Origin: Liolophura sinensis
Taxonomy: Eukaryota; Mollusca; Polyplacophora; Chitonida; Chitonidae
NCBI RefSeq assembly: GCF_032854445.1
Contig: NC_088301.1
Location: forward strand, 6,806,044-6,866,043
Reading direction: 5' to 3'
Length of the DNA stretch: 60,000 nucleotides
The notes beneath the pieces were generated by a model. It did not search any database, was not told where the DNA came from, and worked only from the letters and a program-made list of their open reading frames with translations. Made by a program: the position numbers and the translations under genes. This document shows, one piece after another, positions 12,301-27,300 of the stretch. Within the stretch, counting starts at the first letter, position 1. Every line of letters begins with the position of its first letter.

Positions 12301-15300
12301 AAAGGTTGTTTAATTTGTGCTTCGTTATCTTCCTTTTAATGTCTAGTAAATATGCAAAAGTTTAAAGTAAGTATAATAGAATAGAAATTATGACTCTCTC
12401 TCTCTAGTCAATATGTTAAAACCTTTAAAAACCTGGAAGAGTTGAAATTTTAGAACAAGGTGCTGCAGACATCCAAGTGAAAATGGAATATGAAAAAAGT
12501 TCACTTGCCCTATTAAATTCATTATTATTTAAGTTCATTATTGATGATTACAACTAATATGTCATATACATACATGTATGTGTATGGATATACATTGTGT
12601 GAAACTCATTTTCCCTTTTGCATTGTATCCAATAATATCTTGGCAGAAGGGGCCTCCATGGTCTGGTGGTTACATGTTGGCACTGTGTTTCACCAATGCA
12701 GATTTTATGTCCAGATCATGCTGGCTTCCTCACCGGTTGTACGTGGAAAGGTCTGCAGCAACCTGCGGATGGTCGTGGGTTTCTCAGAGCCCAGTTCCCT
12801 CCCATCACAGGCTGGCCACTGTCATGAAAGTGAATGTTCTTGAGTATTGCAATGAAATAAATAGATAAGCAAATATACCTTGGAAGATTTTTTTATTTTT
12901 TTTTATTTTGTGCCGTACTGAAGAATATTCACTTATACTACGGCGGCCAGCATTATGGTGGGAGGAAACCGTGCAGAGCCTAGGGGAAACCCAGGACCAT
13001 CCGCAGGTTGCTGCCAGACCTTCCCACGTACAGACGAAGCCAGCATGAACAGGACTTGAACTCACAACGACCGCATTGGTGAGAGGCTTCTGGGTCAATT
13101 ACCTTGGAAGAGGAAATTGACACCTACGACCATAATAACCAAGTAGTTTTAATTCAGCAGTTCAGCCAAAACTAGCTTCGTGTTTATTCTGTGTGCTAGC
13201 GTGATGTAAAGTGTTTAACTATGATAGGATTTGTCTGACAATATTGAGTGTCGATCACCATGGACATTTTGATCAATTTAGACTTAGCAGGCTGAAATCA
13301 GAAATGTAGGTTCTACATCTTTTGCTATGTAAATAGTCATAGGCTTTAATCTTTCTTAATAATAGAAGATCAATCTCAATTTATCTTGCCTATAATACAT
13401 AATTAAAGATGCGTAAGTCTTTGGCCTCAAAGAATATGGGGATCTTGCGTTAAAGAGGAAGGGTATGTTAAGTAGACACAGCATTTATTCTGCCTAAAGT
13501 CGGCGTCAGGAAGGCTGGGTTTAGAAATGATAGCCTTGGCCGGGTAGAGGGAACATACCTGGGGTTACATTATTGATGTAGGTTGGTTGCTGTAATAATG
13601 TGGAGACTTCAGCAAACAAGCGATGACTCATACTATAGCTGTTTATCAGCTCCCTGCTTATAGGTTGTTGGCTATTGGAATGGTATAAGGAAAGGTGTTT
13701 GGTTCACTGATTGTAATCATTTGGAATCGGTGATGTGTGTATTATCTCTAGCTGACTCATGCTGGCTAGCATTGTGTTATTCAGACCACAATGAGCATGG
13801 GTTCAATCCTGAGGGTAGTCATCCATGACTCAACAGACTGCTGTCATGAGATTGCATTCACTTAATTTTTTTAAAATTGAATCATGTCCTATTATTTGGT
13901 AGAAGATATAATTAATGGCTAGCCAGCAAGTTGCAGATGGTCAAGGGTTTCTCCCAGACACTTGGTTTTCTCGCACCACAATGCTGGTCACGCCATGTAA
14001 GTAAAAAATAAGCATAATTAATGTGAGAACTATCAAATGCCTGACAGGATGTATTGTATTGATTTCAAACGTTCCTTTTCTGGCTCATCATCAGGACTTT
14101 ACATTGAAGGCAGAACGTTACAGTTACAAACTCATACACTCATATGACATTGTGGAAATTGCGCTACAATCCATTTTTTACATTGCAGTAACTAAAGGTC
14201 CCACTTCACAATAGCACCTCCTCATGTGATAGAAAAATATGCTGCCTCGCCATTGTACTTGCAGGCAGCCCATGATATATATGTATATCATACTGTTATG
14301 ACAAGACGCTTGTTAAGCCCTATATGTTAAGCCACAATCAAGTGCACGTATTGTGAGTGTTATTTGTTTTTTTGGAAGGTGTATATTTCTCTGTGACAAT
14401 CATCTATAGCTCTACATTTACTGTTTTAATTGCGTTTCAGGTTCACATGTGCCGGCACAAAGTCAATGCACGAACGTGCCACTATTACAACCACTTAGAT
14501 GGTAAGTCAATTAATATTGTCTTGGTAAGGATGCACTAAAGTTAGATCTGTTAGTTAGATTCTTATGCCCAATGGGCCTTGTTTTGCAAAGCATTATTTA
14601 TGTTATGGTAAAACTTACAGGTGGGAAAAATTGTGATCTTATAAGGATAATAAGGCTTATTTTATAGCTAAAGTGTCATTTTCGCCAGACTATTGGTCTG
14701 TGACCAGCGGGGTTCGATGATTCCAATGAAGAGGTGACAATTACATGCAAATGTACCATGGCAAAAGTAAATAAGGTAGGGCGGTAAAACAACCATCGTG
14801 ATCAGAAAAATAAACAGAATGTCATATATTTGCTCATTTAACAGTTAAAACTGATTACTGAACCAGTGACAGTCCTGTGTAGTGGGAGCCTCTCACTAGT
14901 GGCAGTCGCGGTGAGTTCAAGTCCAGTTCTTGCTGGCTTCCTGTCTGTCCGCATATGGGAAGATCTTCAACAATTTGTGGATGGTTATGGGTCCCCCCCC
15001 CCCCCATTCTGGTGAGAGGGCTCTCACCAGAATGCTGGCCACCGTCATCTAAGTGAAATATCCTTGAGCACGTCATAAAACACCAGTCAAATAAATATTA
15101 GTAAATAAATAAACCCTGCTTGGCATTGCCAAATTGGTGACTGGTACAGGTATGTATATATGAGCAGGAATTTTATAATCCCTCACACTTTTAGTTGCCG
15201 AGCATGTAAAATATATTTTATATACTTACATGCGACTTGATGACTACATTAATTGAAATGTTTTTGTTATTTCTTCAAAGAATTAAAGAAGAATGGTGAT

Positions 15301-18300
15301 ATGAGGCAAGCGGTTGGTGCTGTAGCTGATATTGAAGACTTGATGAAGTTCGGAGAAAAGAACAAGTAAGTTTATAGTTCAAAGCAAAGTGCCACAATAT
15401 TCTACAATGGCCAAAACATACCTACAATTTTCTAAATTGGGTTTTGCTCCAGTATCATGAAACGATCTTAGACTTTACAATTTTAATTATTAAGTTTGTT
15501 GTGCCCCTTTTTGTCATTTTAGCTGAACTTTATTGTACAACAACTTATCCAGAATTTACATTGTCAAGCAATATTTTGACCTTGTTACACCAGGAGTATA
15601 AAGTGTTCAAAGTGATGTGAAAATTTGATTTATAGATGAAGAAAACAAAAAAAAAATTCTGATGAAAGTCAGGTGAACTGTTTTTATTTTATTATGGTAT
15701 TAATGAGGATGTAACAGATGTTTTATGAATAGATTTTCACTAGAATATGATCTTCTCATCTAACGAGTGTTTTCAACCTAGATTTTGATAATATTTATAT
15801 TTTTAATGTGTTCATAAATATTATCACAATTCAGGTTAAATGCATGTTTTTAGATATAAACAACAGATTTAAATTGAATTAAATTTGTAAAAAAGTGCAT
15901 CACATCCTTATTTAGAACATTATTATACAAAGACGATATATATATAGAAGCAAGAGGTCACAAATACCCACGTACAAAAATATGTTGAATACTCTTTTCT
16001 CCTGAAAGAAAAAATCCAAAAAAAATATCAAAGACCATATTTGAAAATAAGTTTTCATGCCCTTTCATCTGATTTTGGCGTCATTTTTATGTTTTCTCCT
16101 CCTTTAAGTCTAAGATGGCTCCTTGATTCCAGTCAGTCACACGTGCCTTACAGTGGTAGATTTTGTGTAATGTAGAGATTTTCTTCACTGGGACCAGTGA
16201 ACATCACTTCAAATCAAGACAAAGCAAACTCCACTAAATGAATTCCAAGGATGATGAAATCTTGTATATCTACATATCAAATATATCACTGAAATGACTC
16301 AGACTAAAATGTCAACTTTGTTCGGGTATGTATTATGCAAGCGGTGACCATGGTGATCTTTTGTATGAGTAGTGGTTTCTTGGTCAAGAAGCTTGTCCTT
16401 AGCCTGCCCGACCCATAGGTTGTTGGTTGAATCCAAGCCTTGGACATGTTGGACAAGGAGGTTTCACATTTCCTTGCCTGTTCTGCTCCCTGGGGCATCA
16501 GTCAACCTTTCTCTTGAGACATTTGAGGTCCTATTTAGTATTACATGAAGTTTATGGTTGGCTGTTTGCTTTGTCGACTTATTGCATTGACTTATTGACT
16601 GTGTTATGCCACCAAGGCTATGCGAACTGTTGAGGGAGGCAATTCAACGGACTAACACAACAGTTAATGTGTCATACCTTGTGATGCGAATAACAGGCTT
16701 TTGACCTTGACCGTCAGCAAGGTCATGTAATTGCTGCATTAACAGCTTATGTAGATGACACTCTTTCTTGATAAAATGTACATACGAAAGTAATAGTCAT
16801 GTGAAAATATGTTTACAACAGTATTTCAAATAAGGATCTACAGTGTAGTCTTAATGTTGGTATCTGGAAGTGCTTATAAAATGTAGGTGTATGTTCCCAT
16901 GTGCATGTAACTAAATCAGGTGATATGATGATGTCCATAATAATTACATATAACTCGGGGGCAGGCTGGGAGGGAGCCTTTATAATGGCCCACACAGCTA
17001 CTGAATGTTGTAGCCAGACTGTCTGGGAGATGTCAGCAGACAGCTGGCAGTTTGTATGGTAATCAGGTTGCCAGCCTACACATGTGGTTATAAGGGAACA
17101 CAGACAACACCGTTAGTCTTCTCATATCCGTAGATTTTGCTCAGGTCCCTGGTTTCTGTCACATTGTATTGACCAGCAAATCACACAGACGGGATTGCAC
17201 ATATTCTATGAACTTCTGCATTAAGTAATACTGGATTTCCACCATGTCCTGCGTGACCTATTTGTGTGACCCCCACTTAATAATGAGTGGTAAACATGTA
17301 TATGTAGGAATCACTTTTTCTGTGGTTCCATAGATCCTGAATTCATATGTGCCCATGTCTTGAAAACTACCCAGAGGAAATGTATGCGGAATCTTGGGTC
17401 CTGTTCGAAACTAGCCCGATCCATATGTATAAAATTTTGCATGTATGTATGTAATGAATTTTCTGATCGTTATTGGATGTTGGTTTCTGTATAATAACTG
17501 CACCAAATAGTGATTGATTTTTATAAAATTTTCTGTGCATGCAGGCTCTTTTTATATGATGTAACTCAGATTGAGGTTGAACATACATGATTTGCATATT
17601 TAATGGTTTCCAATATTTAATGGTTTCCGATATTCTGATTGGATGCCTTGCTCATATATTGAAATTGAAGAGAAAATCATGAAACTGTCAATAAATATAT
17701 TTTCGAGAAAAACAAAAGCATTTTAAGTTCATATTATCAGTTATCTTGTGTGTTCAGAGCCAGGATAACATGACATACTGTAATTCTTCAACCTTTTTGC
17801 ATGTTTGCAAGGTGTTTATTCAAGCATATTTTGAAGGTGTTATCCTATGTAGACTAAAAACATTACGCTTTTTGTGAAACCCTGAAATTGGCCATTCCTA
17901 CCAATGTAGTTTTGTTTCCAAATCAACTTAAAAATGTGCATAAATTTGCACTGAAAGTTGCTCTTCCATATTGGAAAGAATATGGAAAGGAATTTGGGTA
18001 CATGTACATATGCCTTTTATGGTCAAAATACCTCTGATGTTTAGGTGTTTTTTTTTTGTTTTTTTTTTTGATTGGTGATTTACGCCGTACTCAAGAATAT
18101 TTCACTTATACGACGGCGGCCAGCATTATGGTGGGTGGAAATCGGGCACAGCCCGGGGAAAACCCACGACCATCTGCAGGTTGCTGACAGACCTTCCCAC
18201 ATACTGCCAAAGAGGAAGCCAGCATGAGCTGGCCAGCATGAGCTCTGAACGACCGCATTGGTGAGAGGCTCCTGGGTCATTACGCTGCGCTAGCGCGCTA

Positions 18301-21300
18301 ACCGACTGAGCCACAGAGGCCCCTCTGATGTTTAGGTAATGATTCCTATGATTATCATGTACATGTGCTATGGAAAAAATACATGGAAAAAAATAGGCTT
18401 TCCTAAGTATATTCCATATGTTATACATGTATTTATGAGAGAGAAAAAAAGTCCTGTATTTTGCCCTCCATTTCTTCTGGCAAGCTCTGGAAGACCCAGT
18501 AATATCAGCCAATGATGAGCTTTTAGAAGTATCAGCTCAGTCACATTTGCCTGCCATTGGGACATGCATGCAGACTGAAGAAGTGAGAATAGCAGATTGT
18601 CTGACCACTAGAAACTAGGCAACTATCGATTAGTTGTGCTTTTCTTATGTTTGGTTCACATCTAAAATATGAAATAATTTAAATACACATGGGATTGACT
18701 TTTCAAAATGCCTTCATTTTTTTTATTTTTTTTTTTTTTTATTGGAATTCAGATACATGTAGATGGTACTAGACCCTAAAATTTTTGCATATTTTGACTG
18801 ATTTTGACAGTGTTATTGATGTTACAAAGGTGGTGTGATGATTGTTTGGAGAGTAGGATCATATTGTACTAGAAAAATGTTTTAGGATCAAAAGTAATAT
18901 TTTAAAACGTTCATTTTCCTCTAGAAATGTAATATTTTGGTGAAATTTTTGGTAATTTACAGTAATTATCAATTAATAATTATCCTACTTGGCATAGTAG
19001 GCATGTTCAAACAGTCATGAGAAAAAACTGGGTTGGGTGATATCAGAGTTTTTGGTAAAAATGGTACTTAGTGCTGCGTCACTTGGCACTCAGCGCTTAG
19101 AGTAAGGAAGCAGGACTGGTTGGCCTGGTATCTGTATAATATGACTGGGTGGGGTGTCAAGTCTGGTGTCTTTGGCATGATATTTCAGTGGGGACATGGA
19201 ATTGCTCTGCCACAAGAAGACAATAGATGTACACACTCTCATCGAATGACTCGTCGTCACAACTGAAATATTGTTAAGTATGATGTTAAACATACATGCA
19301 TGCATGAGAAACAAACAAGTAAGTAACAGAACAGGTACGCACACCCCTGATCTCAGAGTCATGTTCAGGATACAAGCCAGGCACTAACTCACCAGTAAAT
19401 GGCTGCTAGTAATTGCTTTATATCAGAAGACGAGTGATAAAGAATAAAATGGAGATTGTGAGCTTTTCTTCAGAAACTAGACAGAAAGCATATAAATCAC
19501 AAGTACATTATGATTATATGTAACGGTGATGAAATATGTACTGCATTAAATCAGATAATTGACTGGTAATTGACTAACATTGATGAAATGTTCGTGTGTG
19601 CTACAGTAAACCAAATAGCCATCGATTCATCACCGGATGAGGATGAAAACAAGGATGAAGTACTGGACCAGACACATCATGGTGGAATGAAGACAGAATC
19701 ATTGGCAATATACATGTACATAGAACATTGGGCCTGAGGTCCGCAGATAGCATTATACTGCGGCAGCCTGGTTCTATAATCCAGTTCTACAGTTCTTCTT
19801 CAGTAGCTACGGTAGCTATGAAAATAGACCAGATACAAATATATAATACAAAAGAGGCAAGGCCTTATTTCTGCTCTGTTTGAAGGCATACATGGTTGAA
19901 AATTGACCAGTTTTACCCTTTCGGTCATCTGAAGTCCCCTTGAAATTGTACAAGAGTACCGACATGGCCTGCCCTGCTGTACTGAGGTTATAGGGCCAGA
20001 AAGGTGTAGTCTGACTGACGAAGAAGACTAGGGTATTAAAGAAATTGTCAGTCTTTACAGTAACAGTAATTGAGAGAAAAATATAGAAGAAAAAAAAGAA
20101 ATTCCATAAGAAGCCCAATTGAAAATTTTATGAGTAGGATCACTTTTTGTTGGGTTACCTCCAACGAACATTTTTTTTAGCATTGCCTAAACATTGACTA
20201 AAGTGAATCTTATCTCATTCTTGCTGTTTTCCTCACCACATGTATTAATTGTGAACCTTAATACCAGTGCACACTGAATTAATTATTCATCAGTGATGTA
20301 TGCGAATAACCCGGATCCTCCATCCAGTGGTGAAGGAGTACAAGGCTTTCAGGTGGGTCATTACAGGGACGTTGGGATAACTGTACTCGGTAGTTAAGGG
20401 TATGTATCACAGCGACTGCCTGTAGCTATGTTGCCTGATGGCTCACCATATCCTCTCCCGGCTGATCAACAGCATCATAAATTGTACTTAAGCATTGCTG
20501 TGGAAACAAGGAAAAATAGCCATCCTTGTTTCTTTTTTGTTGTTGTGGGAAGTGGAGGTTTTAGAATGTTAGACGAGCATAAATTGCATCCCAGTTAAGC
20601 CAGAAGCCAGAGAACATCTCAGTTTACCACAATGCCATGTACACATCTCAATTTATCACAATGCCATGTGCACATCTCAGTTTACCACAATGCCATGTAC
20701 ACATCTCAATTTATCACAATGCCATGTGCACATCTCAGTTTACCACAATGCCACATACACATCTCAATTTACCACAATGCCATGTACACATCTCAGTTTA
20801 CCACAATGCCACATACTCATCTCATTTTACCACAATGCCAGGTGCACATCTCAGTTTACCACAATGCCATGTACACATCTCAGTTTATCACAATGCCATG
20901 TGCACATCTCAGTTTATCACAATGCCATGTGCACATCTCAGTTTACCACAATGCCACGTACACATGTCAGTTTACCACAATGCCATGTACACATTTCAGT
21001 TTACCATAATGCCACGTACACATCTCTGTTCACAACAATGCCACATACACATGTCAGTTTACCAGAATGCCATGTACACATCTCAATTTACCTCAATGCC
21101 ACATACACATTTCAGTTTACCACAATGCCACAAACACTTCTCAGTTTACCACAATGCCACAAACACTTCTCAGTTTACCACAATGCCACAAACACTTCTC
21201 AGTTTACCACAATGCCACATACACATCTATATACATGCACAAGATTTATATTATTTTCTTCCTCTGCATACAGGAAGTTGTTACTGAAGCAAGCATCCAG

Positions 21301-24300
21301 TAGATCAATTTCGGGTTTGGGATACAGCATCTTTGCAAATATTCATTTATTTGCATCAACACAATACCATTACATTAAGAGGAAGTAATTTGTGCATGAA
21401 AAATGGCATTAGGTAGCACCAATATAGATGTTCTTTTTTGTACCTGTGAAATGTTACTCATGTGGCTGTTAAACATTGGGAATGATATGGGACTGGATCA
21501 AGGTGACTCATTGGACACACTCCACACAATGCATGTACAATATAGTCACTGTAATCATTATAAAGTCTGACTTGGATGTGTGACACAAGATAAGTTATGT
21601 ACAGCTGTGTGACATAGATGTGTGACATGAGATAAGTTATGTGCAGCTGTGTGACATAGATGTGTGATACCAGATAAGTTACCTGCAGCTATGTGATGTA
21701 CATGCGTGATACGAGATAAGTTATCTGTTCAACATAGATGTGTGATACAAGATAAGATAAGTGGAGATGTGATATGACATAAGTTACTTGCAGCTGTGTC
21801 CTGAATGTGTGATACAAGGTTACCTCCAGCTGTGACAGTTGTGTGATACAAGACAAGTTACTTGCAGCTGTTTGATATAGATGTGTGATATGAGATAAAT
21901 TATTTGTAGATGTTTGATATGAGATGAGTTACTTGCAGCTGTGTGACATAGATGTGTGATACAAGATAAGGCACTCACAATTGCGTGGCATAGCTATGTG
22001 ATAGATACATACCTGTACATATGCTTCTGAAATTAAGAGAGATTTCAATATGGCCTCAAAATAATCTGCCAGCACTACATCATACAGATGTACATTTATC
22101 AGTTCATCTGACTCTTGTACAGGCTAGGATGCCAGTTCGCAGTTCAGACACCGCTGTTCTGTGGAGAATACGATATCAAGACACTGTGCCATAGACATAG
22201 ATTCTTCCGATGAGTTCTGATGAGATATCAAGACAAATTTTAAGTCAAACAGAGTTATCAGTAAATAATTTAGACCAAAGGTAATGGCGAGTAAAAATGC
22301 CCACCACCATGACGTTTCAGTTGCACTACCGTGTGAATTAGCTGACCATTGCCCAGCCTAACAGTTGGATTCTTTTGTAAGAAGGATGAGGAATAATTCA
22401 TGAGGAATTTTGGGAGATATACACAAATATGTTTCTATGCAATAAAATAATCAAAGCTTGACTTCATATGTCAAAGACTTGCTCCATTACAGCTTCATTT
22501 ACACAATGTTGAATTATTGATGTCACATTAGGAGACTTTTACATCCCTGCAGAGCTTTAGTGCTCATATCTCCCATTTTATCTGTTCATCCAGCAGCACA
22601 AGGCTCTCCCCTCCCCCCCCCCCTCTCCCCGCCTTTCCCCACCAACCTGAGTTTCCAAGGTTCACCAAAGGCATTGTTGCCAATAACAGAGATTGTTTTT
22701 CTCTCTGGCGCCATCTAGGCGATTTCGATCAATTCAAGAAGCAGCTCTCCGATGATTAATTGATGTTTAGCATAGTTAAGAAAAGTGCCTTTTTCGTAAT
22801 AAATCGCAGTTTTTGTCTCTCATGCCTGGATTTTGTGTCATTTATATTTTCAGCATGTTAGTTTCTGTTGTAAGAGATTAGTATTTTGAGCTGTTGTATT
22901 TTATGCGGAGTAAGACATCACTTGTTATAAGACAACACTGGACCAAATGTATATCATGTATGTATCGATAAAATGCCACATATAAAGTTAAAAAAAACAT
23001 CACTTTTTATTTCTGTGATGTAGGATAACCAGAGTAAGCAAAATCGCCCGCGAAGGAAAATCAAACGGGCCGTCATGCTCTCACTTTTAACAATCAAGGG
23101 CAAGATATTTCTACCACCCAGAAGGCGTCTGTGTCTTTGTGACATCACCAGTTCCAAGTCCACCATTTTGCCATGTAGAAGTAGTGTTAAATCAGCTGTT
23201 TTCCTTCTGATTGCGAGACAATTCTGATTTACGTTCAAAATTTTCAATGATAATGGAATATGTCTGGCGTTACTCCGCAAAGGTCTCGCAATAATGAAGA
23301 GAGTAGGGTATGGATGACGCTGTTTCCGGTTTCTCCAAACCACATGTCCTTGAAGGAATTCCACATTAATAGAGCATTTATAGAATTACCAAGCACGTAA
23401 TAGAAAAATGCCTACGTCCATTTAGGTCAGTACGAACCTTCTTCTGAAATGACTTTGGTTATATATTTTGTCATCTTTTCTTTTAAGTTTAATGACAATA
23501 ATGTAATTACCATGCTTCCTCCATAATTTGAGAGGCATTTTGAGCGGCTATATTCTAGAATACCTTGCGAGAACCGTCGTAGGTCGTACACGCTCTGCGG
23601 GGAGTAGAGGATTACCAGTAGTCAGTCATTGACAGTAGTTCACACATTTCAGGTGGAGTATTTTTATACCTATCCCCATTCAGGACAATTTACAATATTT
23701 CATAAATATCTCTATCCAGTACTGGATAGTCATATATGCTAATTTTGTCCATGCAACTTTTGCTAAAGTACTTTACTGATTTCCCTGAAACTTGATCTAC
23801 ATCTTTATCATCTAAGCATATGAATGCTTAATTTTAATGACAGTGTGATTATTTTATTTTCATAGTTACCTCCATACAAGGTGTAAAAACGCTATTCATT
23901 TGTACAACTGAAAGGTCAAGTCAGAGAGTCACATTCTATCAAATCTACCTTCACTTTGCTGAAAGGTCAGGTCAGAGAGCCACATTCTATCAAATCTACC
24001 TTCACTTTGCTGAAAGGTCAAGTCAGAGAGCCACATTCCATCAAATCTACCTTCACTTTGCTGAAAGGTCAAGTCAGAGAGCCACATTCCATCAAATCTA
24101 CCTTCACTTTGCTGAAAGGTCAAGTCAGAGAGCCACATTCCATCAAATCTACCTTCACTTTGCTGAAAGGTCAAGTCAGAGAGCCACATTCCATCTACCT
24201 TCACTTTGCTGAAAGGTCATCATCAGAGAGCCACATTCCAGACACTTTATGTACGTGTATAAGAAATAAGATCATTTCATGTTTGAACTAACAATATTAT

Positions 24301-27300
24301 GGCTAAGTTTTTCATCGTTTTTGTCTGTATGAAAGAATGAGTTGTATGGACCTTGTTGAATTTCTCCATAACCCACAGTTCTATCAGAATGTTTCAAATA
24401 TTGGTTGCAAAGGTTGAAGAATTAGGGTAGTCCTAACCACCCACCATAAAATGCCAATATTTGTTTCCATCTCATTAAGCAAAGAAAAAGGTCACAAAGT
24501 ACACAAAATACATTTGATATTGAATGAAATAACCTTCCAATTAAACAAACATTTCAGTCCTTTAAGGGTTTTTTTTCTGAATTGTTGGGGTTGAAAAGAG
24601 GTATTTTAGACCTTCAAATTCTAGTTCATGCATGCTGGACTAGTGCATGTGTACTATTATGTCTCTAAAGGAAAGGTCTGGGCATGATGATAATTTGGCA
24701 TACCAGTATTCATTTTTAGCTCGCCTGTATTAAATGTCATACCCTGAAAGTCAAGGTCAGCATCCAACAATAGAGAAACAATGTTAAACAGTGTTTGGTG
24801 GTATCTCAAAAGTACTGCATGTATTGAGCTCAGGGTTGGCACACATTTAGAGCAAAATAGCAGGGGGAGGATTATGCCGTCATTGATTCCAGGTGTACAT
24901 ATTAATGTTTCATAAATTACTGTATTCCTGAGTTGGTGTATTATGGGTTGGAATCAGTGTTAAAGAAAATAGTAGGGATGGGGTCTGAAAGAGTATGACA
25001 TGTATTGAACTCTGGGTTTGCACGCATGTAGAGTAGAATAGCACGAGAGGAATATTCAGTCATTGATTGGGTAGGTACATATTAAATACCAAAAATTTCT
25101 GAATTCCTGAAGTGTATTGTGCATTAGAAACACTGTTAAACAAAATGTTAGGGCTGGTATCTTAAAAAAGTATTGTATGTATTGACATGAAGTTTTACAT
25201 GCATATAAAGCATAATGATGCATAGGGGCATCACTGATGCTCTGTGTGCACATTAATTACCGTAAGTTACCGAATTCACGATTTCACTCCTTTATGCATT
25301 GAGCTGAAGGTTTGCATTCATGTGTTTCATACAGGCCAGTTATTTGGTAGCCTTGCTACCATTCCTAACTTATTTTGTAATTATCTTGTATACAGTTATT
25401 TAGATTCAAACCCTTACGAGTAAGGTTTCTAGCGAAGAGGATTTAACTGGGCCTCAATTTTGATAGGTCATGTAACCAGACATATTCATAGTTCCGCAGT
25501 GATGTCATAGCTGCTCTGAACCAATCATCAGCACACTCTTTGGTCACCTGACCAAAGCTGCTGGAGGGGAAAGCGAAGCAAATTTAACCCTGGCAAGATA
25601 AAGCTTGGATAAGATTATAGGCTAACGTATATGTTATATGTATGAAATTCTCTCTGGAAAAAACGTCAAATATCATAGTTTCAGAGTCCTGTAGTACTTT
25701 AAACTTTAGGAATGGGCAAAATGTTGAAGAATTGCAATAGCTATTTGTGGTAAGGACTGTACCCTATTTCTTCTAATTTTTGGGACATTTGGTCAGCTTT
25801 TTTGAGCTAATACACACTGTCAGTTTATTTAATAAACAAAACATCCATATCTTGGCTTTCCAAATAAATATGCAGAGAAATATAATTTTTAGCTTTCAGC
25901 ACTAGTAATATCTCTGAAACATGCTATATTTTACCTAAAGTTTGTCATGTAAAAATGCGTTTTCAAAAGCACATAAAGATCATAAAATGATACTTTTGAT
26001 TCCAATGCTTAAGTTTTTCTGATGAGAAATTAATCAGACTTATTAAGTTTCCCTTTATGGTGGATGAATCAATCAAAATCAAAAGCTGTCACCTGAAAAA
26101 CTTTAGGTGAAATACTTTCAGATGAAGTACATGGTTATCCAAAAGCTGCATGAGACTGGTGCCAGGGTCAGGCATGATGTACAGAGTGCTTAAGTAAGGA
26201 CAGTATCAGCTGAATGTGGCCGTGTCTGGGTCAAAGTGTCCCTCCAGGCCTGTCTTCTACCCCTGGGCTGCCAGACACCCTGACAACCTTCCTCCTCTTA
26301 TCCTGACACCCACAGACCTTTATCACTGATTATCCTGTCTCAGTGCTCAGAACCTAACTCTAATATAACAGTCAGGACAACTCCAGTCCAGTAATCCTGT
26401 CAACAGAGCTGACAGCTGAACCGGAAAACATCTCCTGTTTTTTGACTAGGAATAAATCATAGCTATGAGATAGGAAGCCAGTAGAGTATGGTACTGATTT
26501 GTCTGCCAATGCCGCATGTGTCCCATACAAAAGACCTGTTTTAATAACAGTGCTAACCCAACACTGCACTAAACGCATTTACAGTGGTGATGGATGCACT
26601 TTCACCATGTTATATATGTATGTTGCAAACTGCAGCTATTTCTGGGTTGGCCTACTGTTCACTACAGAACAATCCACTGATTAATTTCTGAGACAGTGGG
26701 TCTGCCAGCGACATGCAGATCGTTGTGGGTTATCCCCTGGGCTCTGCCCGGTTTCCTCCCACCATAATGCTGACCGCCGCTGTATAAGTGAAAATTCTTG
26801 AGTACGACGTAAAACACCAATCAAATAAATGAATAAATAAATACTGCGACAGTGATCTTACACCTATACTAAACCTACATATCTTCTTCACCTTCTCTCA
26901 TTCCGCCAGAGCCATACAACACTTCATTTACTTACCCATATGGCTCTTGTCAAAGCCATACAACACTGTATTTTCTTATCCATGGCTCTTGCCGGAGCCA
27001 TACAACACTTCGTTTACTTATCCATGGCACTTGCCAGAGCCACACAATACTTCATTTACTTATCAACGGCACTTGGCAGAGCCATACAACACTTCATTTA
27101 CTTATCCATGGCTCTTTCCGAGGCCATACAACACTTCATTTACTTATCCATGGCTCTTTCCGAAGCCATACAACACTTCATTTACTTATCCATGGCTCTT
27201 TCCGAAGCCATACAACACTTCATTTACTTATCCATGGCACCTGCCGGAGCCATACAACATTTCATTCACTTATCCATGGCACTTGCCAGAGCCATACACT

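Larger units (their letters stand above)
387..14440 (+). other. RTEL1 intron v1-v2, 14.1 kb
   Basis: The intron contains a CpG-richer segment (720-2260), the 35/39-bp and 32-bp arrays and several SINEs. It also holds AT-rich filler. No ORF in it resembles a known protein. Stretches 2550-3780, 6540-7180, 8240-9080 and 9350-11550 show nothing I can name. Confidence 0.85.

Noticed and set aside
20340-20360. Recursive splice site CTTTCAG|GTGGGT in the 18.4 kb intron
   Set aside because: The pyrimidine tract is short and the donor half imperfect. By sequence alone it is no better than chance.
20632-21388. Overlapping + open frames of 125-240 codons
   Set aside because: Three frames are open at once over the same 29-bp array. 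There is no coding signal beyond periodicity.
23929-24291. Frames open on both strands over the 51-bp array
   Set aside because: The unit is a multiple of three with no stop on either strand. Near-identical units give no evidence of selection.
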